Origin: Marinimicrococcus sp033875255
GTDB lineage: Bacteria > Pseudomonadota > Alphaproteobacteria > Geminicoccales > Geminicoccaceae
Direction: 5' to 3'
DNA length: 31,914 bases
Assembly (NCBI GenBank): GCA_033875255.1
Contig: JAWZSN010000039.1
Coordinates: 1 to 31,914 of the forward strand
The position numbers were made by a program, and so were the translations under genes. The notes below the pieces were generated by a model that worked only from the letters and a program-made list of their open reading frames with translations, searched no databases and was not told where the DNA came from. Positions 22,807-31,530 of the stretch are shown here, piece after piece; the first letter of the stretch is position 1; every line of letters starts with the position of its first letter.

Positions 22807-24270
22807 ATGCTCTTCAATTCCGACGTCTTCATCACGGAATTCCTGCCGATCGTGCTCGCAGGCTTCCTGGCGATCCGCCTGTGGCGCCGGCCGGAGGCGG
22901 GCCTGCTGTGGCTGTTGGGCGCCTCGATCTACTTCTACGGCTACTGGAGCTTGTGGGCCCTGCCGCTGCTGCTGGGCTCGATCCTCGGCAACTACCTGCT
23001 GGGCGAGCTGCTGCGGCGCAGGGGAGGGCAACGGGGGCTGCTGGCGCTCGGGGTCGGCGCCAACCTGGCGCTGCTGTTCTGGTTCAAATATGCAAGCTTC
23101 GCCGCGGCGCAGCTGGCCGAGGCTACCGGCAACGAGCCCGTGCTGGGCTGGATCGTGCTGCCGATCGGCATCTCCTTCTTCACCTTCCAGCAGATCGCCT
23201 ACCTGGTCGACATCGCGCGCGGCGAGACGGTCGAGCGCCATCCGCTGCGCTACGCCCTCTTCGTGAGCTTCTTTCCGCAGCTCATCGCCGGCCCCATCGT
23301 GCATCACCGCGAGCTGGCCCCGCAGTTCGCCAGGGCGGGCTCGCGGCCGTGGGCTTCCGATCTGGCCGTCGGCGCCACGATCTTCACCATCGGCCTGGCC
23401 AAGAAGGTGCTCCTGGCCGACAATCTGGCGCATCTCGCGACGCCCGCCTTCGAGGCGGCAGCGCAGGGCGGCGATGTCGGCATGGCCGCCGCCTGGACCG
23501 CGGCCGTGGCATGGTCGCTGCAGATCTATTTCGACTTCTCGGGCTATTCCGACATGGCGATCGGCCTCGGCCGCCTGTTCGGCATCGTCCTGCCGATCAA
23601 CTTCGCCTCGCCCTACAAGGCCGCCTCGATCGTCGAGTTCTGGCGGCGCTGGCACGTCACCCTGTCGCGTTTTCTGCGCGACTATCTCTACATCCCCCTC
23701 GGCGGCAACCGCCACGGGCGTGCCCGGCAGCTCCTCAACATCTTCTTGACCATGCTGCTGGGCGGGATCTGGCACGGCGCAGGCTGGACCTTCGTGCTGT
23801 GGGGTGCCATGCACGGCGCCTTCATCGTGGTCAACCATCTCTGGCAGGGATGGCGCGGCGCCCCGGCCGTGCCTGCGCCGCTGGGCCGCGCCCTGACGCT
23901 GCTGGCGGTGATCCTCGCCTGGGTTCCCTTCCGCGCTGCCGACCTCGCCACCACCGGCAGCCTCTATGGGGCGATGCTCGGTCTGGGCAGCGCCGGCGAG
24001 GCGGCCTTGCTGCCGGCGCCCCAGCCGACGCTGTTCGTGTTCCTGGCGGCAGGCGCCATCCTCGCCCTCTGGGCGCCCAACACCCAGACCCTGATGCGCC
24101 ACGTCGAGCCGGGCCTGGCTAGCCCCGGCTATGCGAGCGGCATCGAGCCCGCACCCCGCCGCGCCGCGTGGCGGCCGCGCGCCGCCCATGCCATACTGGC
24201 CGGCTTTGCCTTCGCCGCCTGCATGATGATGCTGAACCGTGCCACAGAATTCATCTACTTCCAGTTCTGA
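22807..24270 (+). CDS. MBOAT-family O-acyltransferase (AlgI-like)
   Basis: This is a 487-residue polytopic membrane enzyme that moves acyl groups across the membrane to extracellular polysaccharide. The N-terminus MLFNSDVFITEFLPIVL is typical of AlgI-like proteins. ISFFTFQQIAYLVDI and FFPQLIAGPIVHH follow. The conserved core FWRRWHVTLSRFLRDYLYIPLGGNR is at 278-302, and the catalytic His region GGIWHGAGWTFVLWGAMHG contains H323 and H336. No good ribosome site precedes the ATG at 22807, but the start matches the family's N-terminus. Its 3' end overlaps the SGNH gene by 32 bp. The pair likely O-acetylates an exopolysaccharide or cell-wall glycan. Confidence 0.92.
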   Translation: MLFNSDVFITEFLPIVLAGFLAIRLWRRPEAGLLWLLGASIYFYGYWSLWALPLLLGSILGNYLLGELLRRRGGQRGLLALGVGANLALLFWFKYASFAAAQLAEATGNEPVLGWIVLPIGISFFTFQQIAYLVDIARGETVERHPLRYALFVSFFPQLIAGPIVHHRELAPQFARAGSRPWASDLAVGATIFTIGLAKKVLLADNLAHLATPAFEAAAQGGDVGMAAAWTAAVAWSLQIYFDFSGYSDMAIGLGRLFGIVLPINFASPYKAASIVEFWRRWHVTLSRFLRDYLYIPLGGNRHGRARQLLNIFLTMLLGGIWHGAGWTFVLWGAMHGAFIVVNHLWQGWRGAPAVPAPLGRALTLLAVILAWVPFRAADLATTGSLYGAMLGLGSAGEAALLPAPQPTLFVFLAAGAILALWAPNTQTLMRHVEPGLASPGYASGIEPAPRRAAWRPRAAHAILAGFAFAACMMMLNRATEFIYFQF

Positions 24271-25246
24271 GACGGGCTGGCGCCGGGCGCTGGGCTATCT
24301 CGCCACCGCCGCCGCTTCGGGCCTGTTTCTCGCGGCCGCGATTGCGGTGGTGAACGTGCTGGGCGCCCGCGCCGACCTGATGAGCATTCCCGGCTCGGGG
24401 CTGCTCCATCGCCAGCTCGCCAAGCTCGAGGGACCCGAGCCCATCGACATCCTGCTGGTCGGCGACAGCTCGCTGGGCAACACGGTGATCGCCGAGCAGT
24501 GGTCCGAGGCCATGGGCGAGACGGTGGTCAATGCGGCGCTCACCGGCAGGTACGGCTATGTCGGCTCCCGCAACATGATCCGCCGCGCCCTCAGGCGGCA
24601 CCAGCCGCGGATGATCGTCCTCGTCCAGACGCTCGACATGGCGACCCGCAAGCCGTCGATGGAAGGCGACCTTCTGACCGCCGAGCGGTGGGAGGACGTC
24701 GAGCTCCACCGCCCCTGGGAGCTCGTGGAGGAGCTGGCCTCGCTCGATTACCTCCTCGCCATGGGCGACACGCTGCTGGGCAGGATCAGGCCCCGGCAGG
24801 AGGAGATGGAGCGCCTGGACTACGTGCCCCAGCGCGAGGAGCTCCCGAGCGTTGCCGAGCTGCTCGCCAAGGAGGACCCTTTGCTGGTCGAGGACATAAG
24901 CCCGGAGAAGCTCGCCGCCCTTGAGGAGATCGGGGCGCTGTGCCGGGAGAACGGCATACCCTGCCTCTATGCGCACGGCCCGCTTCTCGACACGCTGTGC
25001 AGCCGCTCGGTGCCTTTCACCAGCGCCGTCAATCGCGAGATTGCCGCCCGCGGCTTCGCCGTGGTGCCGGGCACGCCGGTCTGCCTGCAGCCCCACGAGG
25101 TCGGCGACCAGGTCGACCATCCGCGCGAGAGCGCGCGGGCAGCCCTCAGCGCCCTCTACAGGAGCATGGTGCTCGAGACGGCCGGGGACGCCCCGGCGAC
25201 CGCCCGGCTGGGATCCGGGGGCCCGGGCAAGGTCCGCCGCAACTGA
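24239..25246 (+). CDS. Membrane-anchored SGNH-like acyltransferase partner (AlgJ/AlgX-type role)
   Basis: This is a 335-residue protein. One membrane anchor covers about residues 17-41, then the rest is probably periplasmic. ILLVGDSSLGNT has the nucleophile motif GDSS at 75-78, and QVDHPRESAR near the C-terminus supplies the Asp-His pair (D293, H294) of SGNH hydrolases. Such proteins receive the acyl group from an MBOAT partner and place it on the polysaccharide. The start is a GTG at 24239, 32 bp inside the MBOAT gene; the next in-frame ATG would remove the anchor. It is followed at once by a double hairpin and a terminator repeat. The family call rests on these motifs and the pairing. Confidence 0.7.
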   Translation: MPQNSSTSSSETGWRRALGYLATAAASGLFLAAAIAVVNVLGARADLMSIPGSGLLHRQLAKLEGPEPIDILLVGDSSLGNTVIAEQWSEAMGETVVNAALTGRYGYVGSRNMIRRALRRHQPRMIVLVQTLDMATRKPSMEGDLLTAERWEDVELHRPWELVEELASLDYLLAMGDTLLGRIRPRQEEMERLDYVPQREELPSVAELLAKEDPLLVEDISPEKLAALEEIGALCRENGIPCLYAHGPLLDTLCSRSVPFTSAVNREIAARGFAVVPGTPVCLQPHEVGDQVDHPRESARAALSALYRSMVLETAGDAPATARLGSGGPGKVRRN

Positions 25247-25247
25247 A

Positions 25248-25321
25248 CCCTGCTCCCGGCGCGGGAGCAGGGCGAGAGCGCTGCGCGCAGCCAGTCTCCT
25301 TTCCTTTCGGTCGGTTGCCGG
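25248..25321 (+). terminator. Terminator-type repeat with an added 11-bp hairpin
   Basis: One base after the SGNH stop, CCCTGCTCCCG pairs perfectly with CGGGAGCAGGG (25248-25258/25262-25272, loop GCG). It appears to replace the usual 5' arm. The family's 3' part follows: the palindrome GCTGCGCGCAGC (25280-25291), a pyrimidine-rich tract, and the 12-mer GTCGGTTGCCGG (25310-25321). Confidence 0.75.
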
Positions 25322-25363
25322 CGCAGAACGGCCAGGGCGCGGTCCCCGGGGATGGATCGGCTT

Positions 25364-25415
25364 CAACCGACAGAAAATAGAGAAAAGAAGCAGCGCGCAG
25401 CGCCTCCCGCGCGGC
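25364..25415 (-). terminator. Terminator-type repeat after the livG-like gene
   Basis: On the minus strand arm GCCGCGC (25415-25409) pairs with GCGCTGC (25396-25390) with one mismatch. TTCTTTTCTCTATTTTC and the box GTCGGTTG (25371-25364) follow. It lies 41 bp past the livG stop and faces the copy at 25248-25321. Confidence 0.75.
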
Positions 25416-25455
25416 GCCGGCCGAAACCGCCGCGCAGCCCGCGGGCGACCCGCGG

Positions 25456-26220
25456 CTACCCGAGCAGCGCGTCGTCCTCCTCGCCCAGATAGGCGCGGCG
25501 GACCTCGGCGTCGGCGCGGATCTCGGCGGGGCTGCCGGTGGCCACGACACTGCCGTGGACCAGGACGGTGATGCGGTCGGCGAGGGCGAAGACGGCATCC
25601 ATGTCGTGCTCGACCAGGAGGATGCCGTAGCTCGCCTTGAGGCTGCGCAGCATCTCCACCATCCGCCGCCCCTCCTCGAGGCCGACCCCGGCCATCGGCT
25701 CGTCGAGCAGCAGGATCCGCGCCCCTGTGGCCAGCGCCATGGCGACCTCGAGCACCCGGCGCTCGCCGTGGCTGACGGCGGCGGCCGCGGTCTCGGCACG
25801 CTCGGCGAGGCCGAGCTGGCCGAGCACGGCGCGGGCCTCCTCGCGCAGGGTCCGATCGCGCCCCGCATCGCCCCAGAAACGGAAGCTGTGGCCCTGCCGC
25901 GCCTGTACCGAGAGGCTCACATTCTGCTCGAGCGAGAGGCCCATGAAGGCGCTCGAGATCTGGAACGAGCGGGCCATGCCGAGGCGCACGCGGCGGTGCA
26001 TGGCCATGGCGGTGACGTCGCGGCCGGCGAGGCGGATACGCCCGGCATCGGGGCGCAGCTCGCCGGCGAGCTGGGAGACCAGCGTGGTCTTGCCGGCACC
26101 GTTGGGGCCGATGAGCGCGTGCACCTCGCCGTGGCGCACGTCTAGGCTCACCGAGCGGGTGGCGTGGACGGCGCCGAAGCTCTTCTCGAGCCCCTCCGCC
26201 TCGAGAAGCGCGCCGCTCAC
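25456..26220 (-). CDS. livG: Branched-chain amino-acid type ABC transporter ATPase LivG
   Basis: This is a 254-residue cytoplasmic ATPase. Walker A GPNGAGKT is at 38-45, SHGERRVLEVAMAL is the LivG-type signature, ILLLDEPMAGV is Walker B and LLVEHDMDAVF carries the switch His. It powers uptake of branched-chain amino acids or related amides and carboxylates with LivF. The start is a GTG at 26220 overlapping the livM stop (GTGA). It is the last gene of the five-gene operon and is followed by a terminator repeat. Confidence 0.92.
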   Translation of the reverse strand: MSGALLEAEGLEKSFGAVHATRSVSLDVRHGEVHALIGPNGAGKTTLVSQLAGELRPDAGRIRLAGRDVTAMAMHRRVRLGMARSFQISSAFMGLSLEQNVSLSVQARQGHSFRFWGDAGRDRTLREEARAVLGQLGLAERAETAAAAVSHGERRVLEVAMALATGARILLLDEPMAGVGLEEGRRMVEMLRSLKASYGILLVEHDMDAVFALADRITVLVHGSVVATGSPAEIRADAEVRRAYLGEEDDALLG

Positions 26221-27185
26221 GACGGACCGGCCCGGCCGCCCGGCAGCAGCCGCACGAGCCCGCCGCGGGCATAGCGGACGATGAGGATGACGAGCGGCCC
26301 CATCACCAGCATCCAGTGCTCGGTGAGGCCGGCCAGCAGCTCCTCCAGCATGAGGAAGACGATGGCGCCGAGGATCGCCCCGTGCAGCGAGCCCAGGCCG
26401 CCGATCACCAGCATGACGATGAGCTCGCCCGAGCGGGTCCAGGCCATGTAGGCCGGCGAGACGAACTCGGTGTGGTTGGCGAGCAGCACGCCGGCGAGAC
26501 CGGCCAGCGCCCCGGAGAGGGTGAAGGCGGCGAGCTTGTAGCGGTAGGTATCGTAGCCGATCGCCTGCATGCGCCGCTCGTTCTCGCGGCAGCCGGCGAT
26601 GACCCGGCCGAAGCGCGAGCGGGCGACGCGCCGCAGGAAGAGATAGGCGGCGAGCAGGACCAGCCACACCACGCCATAGAAGACGTGGCTGTCGGAGAGG
26701 TCGAGCAGCCCGGCGAAGGCGCTGCGGTCCCAGATGGTGAGGCCGTCGTCGCCGCCATAGCGGCTGAGGCTGGTGGCCGTGTAGTAGAGCATCTGGGCGA
26801 AGGCCAGGGTGATCATGATGAAATAGACGCCGCTGGTGCGCAGCGACAGGGCGCCGATCATCAGCGCCGCCAGGCCCGAGAAGGCGATCGCCAGCGGCCA
26901 CTGGGCAAAGCCGCTGACGATGCCGTGCTCGGCCATGATGCCCACGGTATAGGCGCCGACGCCGATGAAGGCGGCGTGCCCGAAGCTCACCATGCCGCCG
27001 ATGCCGAGCACGAGGTCGAGCGCCAGGGCGGCGATGGCGAAGATCATCACCCGGGCGAGCTGCTTGACGTAGAAGCCCTCGCCCAGCGCCTCGGCAATGA
27101 ACGGTGCTGCCGCCAGGGCCGCGAACAGCAGCAGCGGCAGCAGCTCCGCGCGCAGGCGCGAGCCTTTCGGCAGCGCCCTGCTCAT
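26217..27185 (-). CDS. livM: Branched-chain amino-acid type ABC permease LivM
   Basis: This is a 322-residue inner-membrane permease with about eight to ten helices. Family stretches are GIGGMVSFGHAAFIGVGAY, LRTSGVYFIMITLAFAQM, and VIAGCRENERRMQAIGYDTYRYKLAAF, the coupling-helix region, then GLGSLHGAILGAI. It pairs with LivH to form the channel. Its ATG overlaps the livH stop (ATGA), and its stop overlaps the livG start. Confidence 0.93.
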   Translation of the reverse strand: MSRALPKGSRLRAELLPLLLFAALAAAPFIAEALGEGFYVKQLARVMIFAIAALALDLVLGIGGMVSFGHAAFIGVGAYTVGIMAEHGIVSGFAQWPLAIAFSGLAALMIGALSLRTSGVYFIMITLAFAQMLYYTATSLSRYGGDDGLTIWDRSAFAGLLDLSDSHVFYGVVWLVLLAAYLFLRRVARSRFGRVIAGCRENERRMQAIGYDTYRYKLAAFTLSGALAGLAGVLLANHTEFVSPAYMAWTRSGELIVMLVIGGLGSLHGAILGAIVFLMLEELLAGLTEHWMLVMGPLVILIVRYARGGLVRLLPGGRAGPS

Positions 27186-28108
27186 GAGGCGCGCTTGGCC
27201 GGGATCAGCCCGGTCGGGCGCACCACCAGCACCACCGCCATCACCACGTAGATCAGCATCGAGGCCAGGGCAGGGCCCACCTCGTTGGCGGTCGCGGGCG
27301 CCAGCACGAGGCGCAGCAGGTCGGTCAGGAAGGAGCGGCCGAGCGTGTCGACCAGCCCCACCAGCAACGCGCCGAGCAGGGCGCCCTCGATGGAGCCGAG
27401 CCCGCCGGTGACGATCACCACGAAGGCCAGGATCAGCACCCCGTCGCCCATGCCGGGCTGCACCGAGAGCAGCGGTCCCGCCATCAGGCCGGCAAAGCCC
27501 GCCAGCATCGCCCCCAGCGCCACCACCAGCATGAAGAGCCGGCGGATGTCGACGCCCAGCGACTGCAGCATGCGCGGGTTGTCGGCCCCGGCGCGCACCA
27601 GCATGCCGAAGCGGGTGCCGCGCACCAGCAGGAAGAGCCCCGCCGCCACCACCAGCCCGGCGGCGATGATCGCCAGCCGGTAAGCCGGGTAGGTGGCCCC
27701 GCCGAAGAGCTCCACGCTGAAGTCGATCGCCGCCGGCACCTGGAAGGAGAGCGGCGCGGGACCCCACAGGAGGCGCACGCCCTCATTGACGAAATAGATC
27801 ACGCCGAAGGTGGCCAGCACCTGGTCGAGATGGTCGCGATCATAGAAGTGGCGCAGCACCAGCCGTTCCAGGAGCAGCCCGGCCGCCGCCGCCGCGGGCA
27901 GCGCCAGGGCTGCTCCCAGCAGGAAGGAGCCGGTCCAGCCAGTGAGCGTGGCGGCGAAATAGGCGCCCAGCATGTACTGCACGCCGTGCGCCAGATTGAT
28001 GAAGTCCATGATGCCGAAGACGAGCGTGAGCCCGGCTGCCACCAGGAACAGCAGCACGCCGAGCTGCAGCCCGTTCAGCGCCTGGACGGCAAGGAGGATG
28101 GGATCCAT
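27182..28108 (-). CDS. livH: Branched-chain amino-acid type ABC permease LivH
   Basis: This is a 308-residue inner-membrane permease. It has the typical start ALNGLQLGVLLFLVAAGLTLVFGIMDFINLAHG, then DHLDQVLATFGVIYFVNE, VRAGADNPRMLQSLGVDIRRLF at the coupling helix, and VVIVTGGLGSIEGALLGALLVG. It follows the binding-protein gene by 37 bp and overlaps livM by four bases. Confidence 0.93.
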   Translation of the reverse strand: MDPILLAVQALNGLQLGVLLFLVAAGLTLVFGIMDFINLAHGVQYMLGAYFAATLTGWTGSFLLGAALALPAAAAAGLLLERLVLRHFYDRDHLDQVLATFGVIYFVNEGVRLLWGPAPLSFQVPAAIDFSVELFGGATYPAYRLAIIAAGLVVAAGLFLLVRGTRFGMLVRAGADNPRMLQSLGVDIRRLFMLVVALGAMLAGFAGLMAGPLLSVQPGMGDGVLILAFVVIVTGGLGSIEGALLGALLVGLVDTLGRSFLTDLLRLVLAPATANEVGPALASMLIYVVMAVVLVVRPTGLIPAKRAS

Positions 28109-28145
28109 GGAAGCCGGATGAGACCCTGGTTCGCCGCGCCGCCGC

Positions 28146-29315
28146 CTACCACTTCATCCCGCATTCGCCGGCATAGTCGTCGGCATAGTCGGCGAACACC
28201 ACCTCGCCATGGGTCATGGCAAGCGTGCCGTCCTCCAGCTTCGAGGCCTTCACCAGATAGAAATCGTTGATGGGGAAGTGGTTCTGGTTGAGCTTCCACT
28301 GGCCGCGGACCGACTCGAACGTCGCGTGGCGAAGCGCCTCGCGCAGCTTGTCCTGATCCTCGAACCCGTCGCCCGCCGCCTTCACCGCCGCGTCGATCAG
28401 CATGGCGGCATCATAGCCCTGCGAGGCCGGGTAGGCCGGCATGTAGCCGTATCGGTCGCGAAAGCCCTCGACGAAGCGCTTGTTGGCGGCGTTGTCGAGA
28501 TCCATCGCCCACTGCGAGGCGCTGGCGAGGCCGAGGCCCGCCTCGCCGATCGCCGGCAGGGTGGAATCGTCGACGGTGAAGGCGGAGAGCAGCGGGATCT
28601 TGTCGGTCAGGCCGGCCTGGGCATATTGCTTGACCAGGTTGATGCCCATGCCGCCCGGCATGAAGGCGAACACGGCATCGGGCTTCGCCGCCTGGATGCG
28701 GGCGATCTCGGCCGAATAGTCGACGGCTCCCAGCTGCGTATAGATCTCCTCGGCCACCTCGCCGCCATAGTGGCGCTTGAAGCCGGTGAGCGCGTCCTTG
28801 CCCGCCTGGTAGTTGGGGGCGAGCAGGAGCACGTTGCCGTAACCGGCACTGCTGGCGTACTTGCCGACGGCGCCGTGGGTCTGGTCGTTCTGCCAGGAGG
28901 TCGAGAAGAAGTTCTCCGAGCACTGCCGGCCGGCCACCGGCGAGGGGCCGGCATTGGCCGAGATCAGGATCGCGTCGGACTCGACGGCGGGCTTGTAGAT
29001 CGCCATCAGCACGTTGGAGAACACGACGCCGGCAAGGATGTGCACCTTCTCGCGCTCGATGAGCTTGTCGACCTCCTGACGGGCGACGTCGGGCTTGAGC
29101 TGGTCGTCGCTCATGACGATCCGCGTCTCCACGCCGCCGAGCCTGCCGCCGGCATGCTCGACGCCCAGCAGGAAGCCGTCGCGCATCTGCTCACCGAGGA
29201 TCGCACCGGGGCCGGTGAAGGTCGACATGAAGCCGATGCGCAGCTCGTCCGCCGCGAGCGGCGAGCATGCCAGCAGTGAAGCCGCCGTGACGCCGGCCAG
29301 CCCGAAACCTCGCAT
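28146..29315 (-). CDS. Branched-chain amino-acid type ABC substrate-binding protein
   Basis: This is a 389-residue periplasmic receptor (Peripla_BP_6 type). The signal peptide is MRGFGLAGVTAASLLACSPLAAD; a Leu-Leu-Ala-Cys stretch at 14-17 leaves a lipoprotein possible. The mature part begins LRIGFMSTFTGPGAILGEQM, typical of LivJ/K relatives, with LAGVVFSNVLMA and YPASQGYDAAMLIDAAV later. Ligands in this family range from Leu/Ile/Val to amides and aromatic acids; the ligand here is unknown. It is placed between livF and livH. Confidence 0.9.
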   Translation of the reverse strand: MRGFGLAGVTAASLLACSPLAADELRIGFMSTFTGPGAILGEQMRDGFLLGVEHAGGRLGGVETRIVMSDDQLKPDVARQEVDKLIEREKVHILAGVVFSNVLMAIYKPAVESDAILISANAGPSPVAGRQCSENFFSTSWQNDQTHGAVGKYASSAGYGNVLLLAPNYQAGKDALTGFKRHYGGEVAEEIYTQLGAVDYSAEIARIQAAKPDAVFAFMPGGMGINLVKQYAQAGLTDKIPLLSAFTVDDSTLPAIGEAGLGLASASQWAMDLDNAANKRFVEGFRDRYGYMPAYPASQGYDAAMLIDAAVKAAGDGFEDQDKLREALRHATFESVRGQWKLNQNHFPINDFYLVKASKLEDGTLAMTHGEVVFADYADDYAGECGMKW

Positions 29316-29371
29316 CGTGTCCGTCCCCCCAACCCTTGCCGGCTTGCCGGCCATGTTTGCCGCCACGACCC

Positions 29372-30064
<693 letters not shown>

Positions 30065-30180
30065 TCCCTGCCGCACCTCCCGCCTCTCGCAGCAGCCGCC
30101 GTCCGGCCGCGTGCGGTGGAGAATAGAACGAGGACGCGAGCCTGCTCCAGTGCCGCAGGCCGCCGTGGCGCCGGCGGCGG

Positions 30181-30209
30181 TTTACGCATCTTGCCGCGCG
30201 GCCTAGTGA
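30181..30209 (+). promoter_or_regulatory. Weak promoter-like pair before the aminotransferase
   Basis: TTTACG (30181-30186) and TAGTGA (30204-30209) are 17 bp apart, about 53 bp before the start codon, in the 197-bp gap shared with livF. Both hexamers are imperfect. Confidence 0.25.
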
Positions 30210-30261
30210 TCCGTCTGCCGGCTCTCGCGACCGGCGCACGCCAAGGAAGGTCCTGTCCGCG

Positions 30262-31413
30262 ATGAACCGCCTGCTCGCCTCGCTGCCCACCACCATCTTC
30301 GAGACCATGTCGCGGCTCGCCGTGAGCCATGGCGCCATCAATCTGGGGCAGGGCTTCCCCGACGCGCCGGGGCCGGAGGACGTGCGCCACGAGGCCGCCC
30401 GCGAGGTGCTCGAGGGCTGGAACCAGTACCCGCCGATGCTCGGTCTGCCGGCGCTGCGCCAGGCGGTGGCCGGGCATTATCGCCGCTTGGAGGGCGTCGA
30501 GCTGGACTGGGAGCGCGAGGTGGTGGTGACCTCCGGGGCCACCGAGGCGCTCGCCGCCTCGCTCATGGCGCTGATCGAGCCAGGCGACGAGGTCCTGCTG
30601 TTCCAGCCGCTCTACGACGCCTACCTGCCGCTGGTCCGGCGCGCCGGTGGCGTGCCCCGGCTGGTGGCGCTGCAGCCGCCGCACTGGCGCTTCGACGAGG
30701 CGCTGCTGGAGGAGGCCTTCACCCCGCGCACCCGGCTCGTGGTCCTCAACACGCCGCACAATCCCGGCGGCACCATCCTCTCGCGGGACGAGCTGGATCT
30801 TTTGGCCCGCTTCGTCGAGCGCCACGACGCGCGGGTGATCAGCGACGAGGTCTGGGAGCACATCACCTTCGACGGCAGGCGGCATGCGGGCGTGCTCTCG
30901 GTGCCGGCCCTGCGCCGGCGCGCCGTCAAGATCGGCTCGGCCGGCAAGATGTTCGGCCTCACCGGCTGGAAGGTGGGCTTCGTGTGCGCCGCGCCGGAAC
31001 TCCAGGCCACCATCGCCCGCGCCCACCAGTTCCTGACCTTCACCACCCCGCCCAACCTCCAGGCGGCGGTGGCCTACGGACTGGGCAAAAAGACCGCCTT
31101 CTTCAAGGCGCAGCGCGACGCGCTCCAGGCCAGCCGCGACCGCTTCGCCGCCGGCTTGCGCGAGGCCGGCTTCACCACCCTGCCCTGCAGCGCCACCTAC
31201 TTCCTCAACATCGACCTCGCGCCGCTGGGCGGCATCGACGATGTGGCGTTCTGCAAGCAGATGATCGAGGAGGCAGGGGTGGCCGCCATCCCGGTCAGCG
31301 CCTTCTACGAGGAAGCCCCGGTCACCAGCGTGGTGCGCTTCTGCTTCGCCAAGGACGACGCCAAGCTCGATGCCGCCATCGAGCGCCTCGCCGGGTTCCG
31401 CAAGCGCTTCTAG
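30262..31413 (+). CDS. Class I/II PLP-dependent aminotransferase
   Basis: This is a 383-residue cytosolic fold-type I enzyme. INLGQGFPD near residue 27 is typical of the methionine/kynurenine aminotransferase-like group. VTSGATEA binds the phosphate, LNTPHNPGG contains N167, VISDEVWEH contains D195, and SAGKMFGLTGWKVGF has the PLP lysine K229. VVRFCFAKDD near the end carries the substrate-carboxylate Arg. It probably transaminates methionine, glutamine or similar amino acids; cysteine-conjugate beta-lyase activity is also known in the group. AAGGAAGG upstream is a plausible ribosome site. It is divergent from the Liv operon. Confidence 0.92.
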   Translation: MNRLLASLPTTIFETMSRLAVSHGAINLGQGFPDAPGPEDVRHEAAREVLEGWNQYPPMLGLPALRQAVAGHYRRLEGVELDWEREVVVTSGATEALAASLMALIEPGDEVLLFQPLYDAYLPLVRRAGGVPRLVALQPPHWRFDEALLEEAFTPRTRLVVLNTPHNPGGTILSRDELDLLARFVERHDARVISDEVWEHITFDGRRHAGVLSVPALRRRAVKIGSAGKMFGLTGWKVGFVCAAPELQATIARAHQFLTFTTPPNLQAAVAYGLGKKTAFFKAQRDALQASRDRFAAGLREAGFTTLPCSATYFLNIDLAPLGGIDDVAFCKQMIEEAGVAAIPVSAFYEEAPVTSVVRFCFAKDDAKLDAAIERLAGFRKRF

Positions 31414-31442
31414 AAGGCGGCCGGCCGGCCCGCGACAGCAGC

Positions 31443-31496
31443 GCCGTGCAAGGCGCTGCGCGCGGCCTTTTGTCTGTTTTCTCGTCGGTTGGGCCG
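31443..31496 (+). terminator. Terminator-type repeat after the aminotransferase (best plus-strand copy)
   Basis: GCCGTGC (31443-31449) and GCGCGGC (31460-31466) pair around AAGGCGCTGC. CTTTTGTCTGTTTTCTC and the box GTCGGTTGGGCCGG follow (31484-31497). A competing perfect 8-bp hairpin, GCAGCGCC with GGCGCTGC around GTGCAA, overlaps the 5' arm. Confidence 0.85.
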
Positions 31497-31530
31497 GTGC
31501 CCGTGCACCGGATCTTCACTGCTCGTCGGC

